DNA of 33,993 nucleotides from positions 1 to 33,993 of the forward strand of contig JAFIEL010000015.1 in the NCBI GenBank assembly GCA_020832585.1. The letters are read 5' to 3'. The stretch comes from Natronohydrobacter sp. Lineage in GTDB: Bacteria; Pseudomonadota; Alphaproteobacteria; Rhodobacterales; Rhodobacteraceae. The translations under genes and the position numbers were made by a program. Below are positions 8,473 to 15,146 of this stretch, in pieces (within the stretch, counting starts at the first letter, position 1; each line of letters starts with the position of its first letter). Under the pieces are notes generated by a model. The model was not told the DNA's origin. It saw nothing but the letters and a program-made list of their open reading frames with translations, and did no database searches.

Positions 8473-9165
8473 TCATGCCTCCGGCGAAAGTTTCCAGCGC
8501 GCCTCGTTTTCTTCAATCGCGCGGATGCGCTCTTCGCTTTTGGGGTGGCTCAGCATCCAGGCAGGCGCACCGCCCCCCATGCCGACCAGCCCTTCAAGCT
8601 TGCGAAACAGCGATTTCTGCGGCTCGACCCCGATCCCGGCCTTGACCAGCAGGGCAGAGGCATAGGCATCGGCTTCATATTCATCATCGCGTGACAGCCG
8701 CGCCATCAGAAGCGTGGTCAGGAAATTGGCAAGGATCACGCCCAGGCCCGGCAAAAAGCGGTTGAACACAGTGGCCAGCGCCATGCGGATGGCATTGGTG
8801 CCAGAGAAATCAATCATCCGCTTGCGCGTATGCCCAAGCGCCACATGGCCCAGTTCATGCGCAATGACACTGGCCATTTCCTCGGCGGAAACCTCGCCTG
8901 CGCGATACTTGTTGTAGAACCCACGCGTGATGAAGATGCGCCCGTCCGGTGCGGCCAGACCGTTCACCGGCTCGATCTCGTAGATATGCACCATCACGCG
9001 TTCGATGCCGATGGCCTTCGCCATGCGCTCGGTCAGGGATTTCAATTTTGCATCAGCCAGCGGCGTCGAGCGCTCATCCAGCTCGCGCGAGGTGCGCCAG
9101 GCCGAGAACAGATACATCATCAGCCCGTAGCCGAGGATCAGCAGGAAGGGGAGCAGTTTCATCAT
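8473..9165 (-). CDS. M48 family metallopeptidase (membrane-anchored)
   Basis: This 230-aa protein starts with a membrane segment (residues 3-22) that anchors a zinc protease domain. The HELGH motif is at 103-107, and the third zinc ligand is probably Glu162 in SRDDEYEAD. A second hydrophobic stretch lies at about 138-156. The arrangement fits the HtpX/Ste24-like M48 family, which degrades misfolded or membrane proteins. It is shorter than HtpX (about 290 aa), so I do not use that name. The start is one of two adjacent ATGs (9165 or 9162) with a weak ribosome site. It follows the ZIP transporter gene on the same strand by 41 bases and may be co-transcribed. Confidence 0.88.
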   Translation of the reverse strand: MMKLLPFLLILGYGLMMYLFSAWRTSRELDERSTPLADAKLKSLTERMAKAIGIERVMVHIYEIEPVNGLAAPDGRIFITRGFYNKYRAGEVSAEEMASVIAHELGHVALGHTRKRMIDFSGTNAIRMALATVFNRFLPGLGVILANFLTTLLMARLSRDDEYEADAYASALLVKAGIGVEPQKSLFRKLEGLVGMGGGAPAWMLSHPKSEERIRAIEENEARWKLSPEA

Positions 9166-9206
9166 GATCCAGATATGGGGCAGGGGCCGGGACAGGGCAA
9201 GAGTGC

Positions 9207-9947
9207 TCAGCCCAGAACCAGCGTCAGGGCCATCATGAGCGTGAAGGCCAGTGTCACGATCACACCCAACAGGGAATGATCGACCTCTGTCCCGGCTTCA
9301 GGCAGCAGTTCCGAAAAGATCATCCACAGCATCGCGCCCGCCGCCAGCCCCAGTCCGATGGGCAGGAACGGTGCAAACCACAGCACGAACAGGAAGGCCG
9401 GCACAGCAAGCAGCGGTTGCGGCACCGAGGACAGGATCGCCCACCACCCCGCTTTCCCGACAGAAGCCCCGCGCGGCACCATGATCAGCGCGATGGCCAG
9501 ACCTTCGGGCACATTGTGCAGCGCAATCGCCACGGTGATGAAATTGCCAAGATCGCTGCCCCCGCCATAGGCAACCCCCACACCCACACCTTCGGCGGCG
9601 GAATGGGCGGTCATCACCCCCATGATCAGCAGGATTTTCAGTGCATCCGCGCCTTTCGTGTCGGCAATGCTGACATCAGACCGGCCATTGAGCCAGCGAT
9701 GCGCCAGCCAGATGCCCCCAAGACCCAGTAGCAACCCGGCGAGCGTGCGTGGCTGCGAGATCTCGAACCCTTCGAGCACCAACTGGAAGGTTGCCGCCAG
9801 CATCAGCCCGGCAGCTACAGCATTTCCCATTGCAAGCGTGCGGGGGGTCACATTGCGCATGGCCAGCAGCGGAAGCGCCCCCAGCCCTGTGGCCAGCGCC
9901 GTGATGGCGGCCGCGATAAAGACCAGCAGGACAGTAGGATCGGACAT
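9207..9947 (-). CDS. ZIP family metal transporter
   Basis: This 246-aa inner-membrane protein has about eight predicted transmembrane segments. The ZIP signatures are clear: MTAHSAAEGVGVG in the fourth segment and ALHNVPEGLAIAL in the fifth, whose His and Glu residues bind the metal in the transport path. ZIP proteins move Zn, Fe or Mn into the cytoplasm. The His/Asp-rich loop common in eukaryotic members is absent, as usual in bacteria. An Irr-like iron control element sits 14 bases before the start codon, which hints at an iron-linked role. Specificity cannot be read from the sequence. Confidence 0.92.
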   Translation of the reverse strand: MSDPTVLLVFIAAAITALATGLGALPLLAMRNVTPRTLAMGNAVAAGLMLAATFQLVLEGFEISQPRTLAGLLLGLGGIWLAHRWLNGRSDVSIADTKGADALKILLIMGVMTAHSAAEGVGVGVAYGGGSDLGNFITVAIALHNVPEGLAIALIMVPRGASVGKAGWWAILSSVPQPLLAVPAFLFVLWFAPFLPIGLGLAAGAMLWMIFSELLPEAGTEVDHSLLGVIVTLAFTLMMALTLVLG

Positions 9948-9961
9948 GCGCTACGCCAATA

Positions 9962-9978
9962 TTTAGAATAATTCTAAA
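9962..9978 (-). promoter_or_regulatory. Irr-type iron control element (ICE-like palindrome)
   Basis: TTTAGAA-TAA-TTCTAAA is a perfect 7+3+7 palindrome and the only strongly AT-rich stretch around. It matches the alphaproteobacterial Irr box (TTTAGAA-N3-TTCTAAA as I recall it). It lies 14 bases upstream of the ZIP transporter ATG, where binding would repress that gene. Confidence 0.75.
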
Positions 9979-10021
9979 CTAACGACTGCCCGCGCTTTGT
10001 CAAGAACTGTCCTGCGACCGC

Positions 10022-11212
10022 TCAGCGCACGCCTATGCCCATCTGCATCAGGGCACGCCGCACCGGGGCGGTGGAATACATGGCGTCAAGGATTTTCGCG
10101 CGCGCATCCCGCAAGGGCTGGGCGTGGATCATAGAGGCACGGTTGAGCATGCCCACACCCGCGACACGCAGCGCCACGTCAGGGTAGCGGCGGCGCTGAT
10201 ACGCCGCAAGCATGGCGGTCGTGCCAAGTGTCTCGGGCGTGGCCAGATCCATCAGCGCGGTCAGATCCGCAAGCGACATGTTCAACCCCTGTGCGCCGAT
10301 GGGGGGGACGACATGCGCCGCTTCGGCCATCAGGGCTGTGCGTTCACCATAAAACCGCTCGGCAATCTGGCTGATGATCGGCCAGACGGTCAGGCGCGAC
10401 GCCAGCTTCAAGGGCCCGAACAGCCCGCAGGAGCGCGTGTTCATCTCGGCCTCGAACTCTGGCACCGGCAGGGCGGACAGGCGCGCGACCTCGGGCCCGG
10501 TTTCCATCCAGACGATCGCGGAACAGGGCTGGCCCTCACGGTCGGGCAGCGGAACAAATGTGAATGGCCCGCCCGAGCGGTGAATCTCGGTCGAGACATT
10601 CTCATGCGGGACAGGATGCGTGACCGCGAAGGCCAGCGCCTTCTGCCCGAAACGCGTGGTGCGCACACCGATACCGAGCGCCTGCCGCATGGGTGAGTTG
10701 CGCCCGTCCGCAGCGATCAGAAGCCTCGCCTCGACGCTCGTGCCATCCGACAGGCCGACCAGAGCGCCCGTGTCGCGCGTGGTCAGGCGTGTCGTGGCAA
10801 TACCGGGGCGGAAAGTGACATTGGGCAATTCCGCAAGCCGCGCCGAAATCTCGCGCTTCAACAGCCAGTTGGGCAGATTCCAGCCAAAGGGCTGGTCCGA
10901 AATATCAGCGGCATTGAAATCATGGCTGACACGCGGCTCAGGGGTTTCGCCGCCTGCATCGACAATGCGCATCACCTGCAAGGGCATGGCATGGGCGCTG
11001 AAACGCTCCCAAAGCCCGGCCTGTTCCAGAACCTTGACCGATGGATGCAGAAACGCCGTGCTGCGCAGGTCAGAGCCGGGATCGGCTTCGGCAATGACAG
11101 GCGGGGCAGGGTCCACGCAAAGCGTAGAGTATCCTGCACTGCCGAAAGCGGCGGCAGCGGTCATGCCTGCAATGCCGCCGCCAGAGATCACGATGTCGAA
11201 TTGCGCGCGCAT
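10022..11212 (-). CDS. UbiH/UbiF/VisC-like FAD-dependent monooxygenase
   Basis: This 396-aa flavoprotein belongs to the UbiH/COQ6 group that hydroxylates the ubiquinone ring. The N-terminal Rossmann fold has IVISGGGIAGMTAA (residues 8-21). The central DG motif is LIAADGRNSPMRQALG. The second FAD motif, normally GDAAHxxxPxxGQG, reads AEAAHVVPPIGAQGLN, with Glu in place of Asp and an extra change before the glycine. Length is normal. Which ring carbon it acts on cannot be told from sequence. It is followed by the ZIP gene on the same strand but separated from it by the ICE-like promoter, and it has its own candidate promoter upstream. Confidence 0.88.
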   Translation of the reverse strand: MRAQFDIVISGGGIAGMTAAAAFGSAGYSTLCVDPAPPVIAEADPGSDLRSTAFLHPSVKVLEQAGLWERFSAHAMPLQVMRIVDAGGETPEPRVSHDFNAADISDQPFGWNLPNWLLKREISARLAELPNVTFRPGIATTRLTTRDTGALVGLSDGTSVEARLLIAADGRNSPMRQALGIGVRTTRFGQKALAFAVTHPVPHENVSTEIHRSGGPFTFVPLPDREGQPCSAIVWMETGPEVARLSALPVPEFEAEMNTRSCGLFGPLKLASRLTVWPIISQIAERFYGERTALMAEAAHVVPPIGAQGLNMSLADLTALMDLATPETLGTTAMLAAYQRRRYPDVALRVAGVGMLNRASMIHAQPLRDARAKILDAMYSTAPVRRALMQMGIGVR

Positions 11213-11240
11213 GGTTCGCCCCCGGTTATTCTCGCCAATG

Positions 11241-11268
11241 ATAATAGCGCGGCAAACAAGGGGCGCAA
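11241..11268 (-). promoter_or_regulatory. Candidate promoter of the UbiH-like gene
   Basis: On the minus strand TTGCGC (11268-11263) and TATTAT (11246-11241) are 16 bases apart, 28 bases before the start codon. The -10 element is a strong match and the -35 moderate. Confidence 0.45.
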
Positions 11269-11281
11269 TGCGTCAAGCTGA

Positions 11282-11494
11282 CTAGCCTTTGACGATCAGC
11301 AAGAGCAGGATCACCATGCCAAGAGCCGCGGGCACCATCACGGCAACCAGCCCCGCAAGCCCCCAGACCTTGGCAGAGATCACAAGGATATTGAGGAATA
11401 CGAGGATCGCCGCCCAAATGGGCCAGGGTTCGTCGGACTCGCGCCAGTTGCGGCGGGTCTGGCGCGGCGTATCAGAGTCGAATGTCGCGGTCAT
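11282..11494 (-). CDS. Small two-helix membrane protein, 70 aa (paralogue B)
   Basis: This 70-aa protein has a charged N-terminus (MTATFDSDTPRQTRRNWRESD) followed by two hydrophobic segments at about residues 28-42 and 46-68. The ATG at 11494 has a CAGGAAA ribosome site. The C-terminal half, AGLVAVMVPAALGM then LLLLIVKG, is nearly the same as that of the 68-aa neighbour, and both carry EPW before the first helix. The two genes are therefore tandem paralogues. I do not recognise a family with a known function. Inner-membrane location is inferred from hydrophobicity. Confidence 0.72.
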   Translation of the reverse strand: MTATFDSDTPRQTRRNWRESDEPWPIWAAILVFLNILVISAKVWGLAGLVAVMVPAALGMVILLLLIVKG

Positions 11495-11577
11495 GGCGTT
11501 TCCTGTCGTTAATGTGCACGCCGGATGTAGGATATCGGGCCCGCCCAGACAGGATGGCACAGTGTCGCGCGGCAGAT

Positions 11578-11631
11578 GCGCGCAGTCGGCACAGGCCCGG
11601 ACTGAACGCGGCCTGCACGCAGACTGCGCGC
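11578..11631. repeat. Structured inverted repeat between the paired membrane-protein genes
   Basis: GCGCGCAGTC (11578-11587) and GACTGCGCGC (11622-11631) form a perfect 10-bp outer stem. Inside it CAGGCC (11592-11597) and GGCCTG (11610-11615) form a second stem. No U-run follows on either strand. It could be a transcript-processing, attenuator or stabilising element between the two genes. Confidence 0.6.
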
Positions 11632-11641
11632 GGATTGCGAC

Positions 11642-11848
11642 CTAGCCGAAGACGATCAGGCTCAGCAGCGCCAGCATCCCCAGAGCCGCTGGCACCATGA
11701 CCATGACCAGTCCGGCAACGCCGAAGGTCAGAACCGATGTGACCAGCGTGGCAATCACGAACAGCACAGTTGCCCACAGGCCCCAGGGCTCATTCGCAAG
11801 GGCTTTGGGCAGAGTGACAGGGGCGGGGGTGGCGGTTGCAGTGGTCAT
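11642..11848 (-). CDS. Small two-helix membrane protein, 68 aa (paralogue A)
   Basis: This 68-aa protein starts MTTATATPAPVTLPKALANEPW and has two hydrophobic segments at about residues 24-44 and 46-66, ending AGLVMVMVPAALGMLALLSLIVFG. The ATG at 11848 has a near-ideal GGAGGAG ribosome site, which shows the gene is real although short. Its closest relative in the window is the next gene downstream on the same strand (11282-11494). Function unknown. It lies between pccR and the ubiH-like gene, and nothing in the context fixes a role. Confidence 0.75.
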   Translation of the reverse strand: MTTATATPAPVTLPKALANEPWGLWATVLFVIATLVTSVLTFGVAGLVMVMVPAALGMLALLSLIVFG

Positions 11849-11892
11849 GGGAACTCCTCCGGGACAAAAGATGCGCACCCCCTACCGGTTTT

Positions 11893-11911
11893 CATGCTGC
11901 GCTGCAGCATG
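11893..11911. repeat. Perfect 8-bp inverted repeat downstream of pccR
   Basis: CATGCTGC (11893-11900) and GCAGCATG (11904-11911) flank a GCT loop. It lies 29 bases past the pccR stop and 45 bases before the start of the 68-aa gene. It could help end pccR transcription, although no U-run follows on the minus strand, or it could be an operator of the small gene. Confidence 0.5.
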
Positions 11912-11939
11912 ACGGATTGTCGCGGGTCAGGGCCGGGGA

Positions 11940-13331
11940 TCACTCAATCCGGTATGGCAGCAATTCGCGCCGGTCGTGATCGATGCGCAACCGCCGCTCC
12001 AGTGGCGGAACCGAGCGCTGGTGGCAATTGTCGCGCTCGCAGATCCGGCAGGAAATCCCGATCGGGTCGAAGGCAGCTGTGCGGCTGATATCCATACCAT
12101 CGGCATAGACCAGACGGCTTGCATGATCGACCTCGCAGCCCAGACAGATCGCATAGCGCCGCACGGGCGCATGAAACGAGCCGCCACCTTTCGTCACCGC
12201 CAGTGCAAGACAGAAGTAGCGCATCCCGTCCGGGGTCTCTGCAAGCTGGCGCAGAAAACGGCCCGGTGTTTCAAAAGCCTGATGCACATTCCACAGCGGA
12301 CAGGCCCCGCCAAACCGCGCGAATTGCAGCCGCGTGGCAGAATGGCGCTTGGTGATGGTGCCCGCGTGATCAATCCGCACGAAGAAGAACGGCACACCTT
12401 TCGCACCGGGACGTTGCAGCGTCGAAAGGCGATGCGCCACCTGCTCGATGGACGCCCCGAACTGATCGGCCAGTGTTTCCAGATCATGCCGCGTGGCGAT
12501 GGCGGCATCCTGAAACCGGCGATAGGGCATCAGGGCCGCGCCCGCGAAGTAATTGGCAAGCCCAATCTTGGCAATCGCGCGCGCTTCATCCGATTGAAAG
12601 CGGGCCAGATCCAGCGTGGCGTCCAGCAGATCAGTTTGCGTGATCAGCGCGACCTGATGCAACATCTGAAAGGCCTGGGTCGCGCGCGTGGCCTTGGCCG
12701 AGATCTCGAGCGTGCCCGTTTCCGGGTCCAGATGCCGCAGGTTGCGAGTATTGGTCAGGCGCAGCGTGATCTTGCGCCGCGCCAGCGCTTCCGTCGCAAG
12801 CTGCATCGGGTCGCGCCCGCTGGTGGCGAAATGTTCTGCGGCACGGTCCACGGCATCGATGTAATTGTCGCAATAATGGAAGAAATCGCGCACTTCTTCC
12901 CAAGGGGACAGGCGCAGGGTTGTGTCCTCGCGCCCCAGTGCCTCATCGAGCGAGGCAAGCTGTTCCTGCGCCTGCCGATAAGCGCGATGCAGGTCGAGAA
13001 AGGCGCGGGCGAAGCCGGGCGCATTGGCACCGACCAGCCGCAGATCGGGCAGGGCAGGCGTGGTCTTGGCGAAAAGCGGATCGGCAAAGGCTTCGCGCAG
13101 ATCCGACACCAGCCTTTCGCTGTCACCTGCCGACAGCTCGGTTACATCCATCCCGAACTCGCGCGCGAGCGCCAGAACCACGGAGGTCGAGAGCGGGCGG
13201 TTATTGTTCTCCATCTGGTTGAGATAGGGCAAGGACACGCCCAGCCGGGCGGCAAAATCCTTTTGCGTCAGCGCCAGATGGCTGCGGGTCTCGCGCAGTT
13301 TCGCGCCAGCATAGAGTTTTTGCGGCGGCAT
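11940..13331 (-). CDS. pccR: Short-chain fatty acyl-CoA regulator (PccR/ScfR family)
   Basis: This 463-aa transcription factor combines an XRE-type helix-turn-helix (about residues 9-63, LRETRSHLALTQKDFAARLGV then YLNQMENNNRPLS) with a central IrrE/ImmA-like domain. It ends in the ScfR C-terminal domain rich in cysteine and histidine (ICLGCEVDHASRL and CRICERDNCHQRS). In Rhodobacter sphaeroides the PccR member senses propionyl-CoA-related compounds and activates propionyl-CoA carboxylase genes. Here pccB and pccA lie 2-5 kb away, giving the specific call. The ATG at 13331 has GAGGT. TTTGCAAA sites directly upstream of its start suggest autoregulation. Confidence 0.88.
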   Translation of the reverse strand: MPPQKLYAGAKLRETRSHLALTQKDFAARLGVSLPYLNQMENNNRPLSTSVVLALAREFGMDVTELSAGDSERLVSDLREAFADPLFAKTTPALPDLRLVGANAPGFARAFLDLHRAYRQAQEQLASLDEALGREDTTLRLSPWEEVRDFFHYCDNYIDAVDRAAEHFATSGRDPMQLATEALARRKITLRLTNTRNLRHLDPETGTLEISAKATRATQAFQMLHQVALITQTDLLDATLDLARFQSDEARAIAKIGLANYFAGAALMPYRRFQDAAIATRHDLETLADQFGASIEQVAHRLSTLQRPGAKGVPFFFVRIDHAGTITKRHSATRLQFARFGGACPLWNVHQAFETPGRFLRQLAETPDGMRYFCLALAVTKGGGSFHAPVRRYAICLGCEVDHASRLVYADGMDISRTAAFDPIGISCRICERDNCHQRSVPPLERRLRIDHDRRELLPYRIE

Positions 13332-13355
13332 CGGACCTCGCGCGGGTTAGCTTGC

Positions 13356-13376
13356 TTTGCTGGCAGGGTTTGCAAA
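13356..13376 (-). promoter_or_regulatory. PccR-type operator upstream of pccR
   Basis: A perfect TTTGCAAA (13369-13376) and a degenerate copy TTTGCTGG (13356-13363) have centres 13 bases apart and lie 25-45 bases before the pccR start. TTTGCAAA repeats are the motif I recall for PccR. The same motif occurs at pccB. Confidence 0.65.
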
Positions 13377-13390
13377 GTCCTGCGGATCGG

Positions 13391-14602
13391 TCAAGAAGAA
13401 ATCCGTGCTTCGCGCCGGATGACATACAAAAGCGGCAAAAAGCCCAGCCCGGTGGTCGTGACCATCAGCCAGATCAGCGGCATGGCCCCGCTCTCGCTGG
13501 TCAGGAGCACGCCTGCCAGCGCCGACAGCCCCGCGCCCCCACCGATCATGATCGCGCCCCCGATGCCGCTCGCCGTGCCTGCCAGATGCGGGCGCACTGA
13601 CATCATCCCCGAGGTGGCCGATGGCAAGAGCATCCCGTTGCCCAGACCAACGGTCACGAACAGGCCGAAGAACAGGACCGGGCCAAGCGGCAGCAGCAAT
13701 GAGAGCACCAGCAGCGCCAGCATCCCGCCAAAGGCAACAGTGCAGCCCAGCAGGATCATCCGGTTGATCCCGATATGGCCCGCATAGCGCCCCGACAGAA
13801 AATTCCCCAGAGCATAGCCCACGGCGGGTGCCCCGAAGAACAGACCAAGCTGCGCAGGTGACATGCCAAAAACAGTCGCCCCCACGAAAGGCGCGCCGCC
13901 CAGATAGGCAAAGAACGCGCCGGATGCGAGCGTCGCCGTGCCGCAATATCCCCAGAACCGCCTCGCACGCATCAGTTCGGGCAATTCGCGCACGACCCCG
14001 AACATGCTGGATGAGCGCACGAGTTTGGTCTCGCCCATATCGCGCCATGTCAGCGCCAGCACCGCGACGCCGGCCAACAGCATCAGCCCAAAACTGCCGC
14101 GCCAGCCGAAAATCTCATCCAGCAGCCCGCCGATGGCAGGCGCGATCATCGGCACGATGGCCATGCCCATGGTGACATAGCCGATGCGCGAGGCCGATTG
14201 CGCCTCGTCCAGCACATCGCGGATCGACGCGCGGCTGACGACCATGGCGGTCACGACAACCGCCTGCCCCATGCGAAACAGCAGGAATACCAGAGCCGTG
14301 GTCGCCAGCAAAGTTCCGATCGTGGCGAGGATGAACCCGATCAGCGCCACGATCATCACCGGTCTGCGGCCATATCGGTCGGAAATGGCCCCGACGAAAA
14401 GCTGCAGCACCGCATTGACCAGCAGATACAGCGACACCGAAAGTTGCATCACGGCATAATCGGTGTCGAAATAGGCGGTCATTGTGGGAAGGGATGGCAG
14501 AAAGACATTCATCGCCAGCGCCGCGACGGAGGCCTGCGCAACCAATGTCATCACATGCGGGGCCGTCGTCGGATCCAGAAACCGGACAGGTGCAGTGCTC
14601 AT
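13391..14602 (-). CDS. Bcr/CflA family MFS transporter
   Basis: This 403-aa inner-membrane protein has 12 predicted transmembrane segments. The major-facilitator signature between segments 2 and 3 reads GAISDRYGRRPVM, and the order of segments fits drug:proton antiporters of the Bcr/CflA type (multidrug efflux, sometimes sulfonamide or bicyclomycin). The substrate cannot be told. I chose the ATG at 14602, which overlaps the stop of the upstream DMT-type gene in ATGA, over an ATG 12 bases earlier. Its product may be made by coupled translation with that gene. It ends 14 bases before the pccR operator region. Confidence 0.88.
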   Translation of the reverse strand: MSTAPVRFLDPTTAPHVMTLVAQASVAALAMNVFLPSLPTMTAYFDTDYAVMQLSVSLYLLVNAVLQLFVGAISDRYGRRPVMIVALIGFILATIGTLLATTALVFLLFRMGQAVVVTAMVVSRASIRDVLDEAQSASRIGYVTMGMAIVPMIAPAIGGLLDEIFGWRGSFGLMLLAGVAVLALTWRDMGETKLVRSSSMFGVVRELPELMRARRFWGYCGTATLASGAFFAYLGGAPFVGATVFGMSPAQLGLFFGAPAVGYALGNFLSGRYAGHIGINRMILLGCTVAFGGMLALLVLSLLLPLGPVLFFGLFVTVGLGNGMLLPSATSGMMSVRPHLAGTASGIGGAIMIGGGAGLSALAGVLLTSESGAMPLIWLMVTTTGLGFLPLLYVIRREARISS

Positions 14603-14949
14603 GTGGGCCCCCATTTATGGAAGATGAAGAAGGCACCGAGCGCGATAAAGGCAAACCCCAGAAGGTGATTCCAGTGCAGGGGTTCCTTCAGATACCAGAC
14701 CGAGAAGATCGCGAAGATCGACAGCGTCAGCACTTCCTGAATGGTCTTGAGTTCCGCTGCGCTGAAATAGCCATGCCCGATCCGGTTGGCGGGCACCTGA
14801 AACATATATTCGAACAGCGCAATCCCCCAGGCAATGAAGATCACCGCCAGCAGCGGCGCAGATTTGAACTTCAGATGCCCATACCAGGCGAAGGTCATGA
14901 AGACATTCGAAATGGTCAGAAGCAGGATCGTGGTGACAGGGACGGGCAT
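14599..14949 (-). CDS. DMT family protein (DUF486)
   Basis: This 116-aa protein has four predicted transmembrane helices (about residues 3-20, 32-50, 68-86 and 94-112). It matches the short DUF486/DMT-superfamily proteins by features such as SNVFMTFAWYGHLK, FIAWGIALFEYMFQVPANRIGHGYFSAAELK and the closing AFFIFHKW. Half-size members like this usually act as dimers, and no substrate is known. It is coupled by a 4-base overlap to the MFS gene. Its start region faces pccB across a 197-bp divergent spacer that holds the PccR-type sites, so it might share that control. Confidence 0.88.
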   Translation of the reverse strand: MPVPVTTILLLTISNVFMTFAWYGHLKFKSAPLLAVIFIAWGIALFEYMFQVPANRIGHGYFSAAELKTIQEVLTLSIFAIFSVWYLKEPLHWNHLLGFAFIALGAFFIFHKWGPT

Positions 14950-15027
14950 GGACGACTCACCGTTGCGCGAAGGAATTGAACGTGTTCACTAATGCGGAAA
15001 CCCTCGCCAATGGCAAGCCCGGAGGGG

Positions 15028-15067
15028 TTTGCAAATTAGCGGCGCAATGTGTTGCATAGTTTGCAAA
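15028..15067 (+). promoter_or_regulatory. PccR-type operator cluster upstream of pccB
   Basis: Two perfect TTTGCAAA palindromes (15028-15035 and 15060-15067) flank weaker copies GGCGCAAT (15041-15048) and GTTGCATA (15051-15058). The group lies 80-119 bases before the pccB ATG and in front of an AT-rich stretch (TTTTCTTTATTTTCC). It fits a binding region for the nearby PccR regulator. Confidence 0.75.
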
Positions 15068-15146
15068 TTTTCTTTATTTTCCTTTCGCCCTTATCCTGTC
15101 CCGCGTATGGTCCGGCGAAATTCGGCTGCGGTGCGGAGGGGCGCTT

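Noticed and set aside
11976-13787. A 603-codon open frame antisense to pccR
   Set aside because: It is a shadow of the GC-rich pccR and transporter genes. The translation is Arg/Gln/His-rich with no domain and runs through the pccR promoter.
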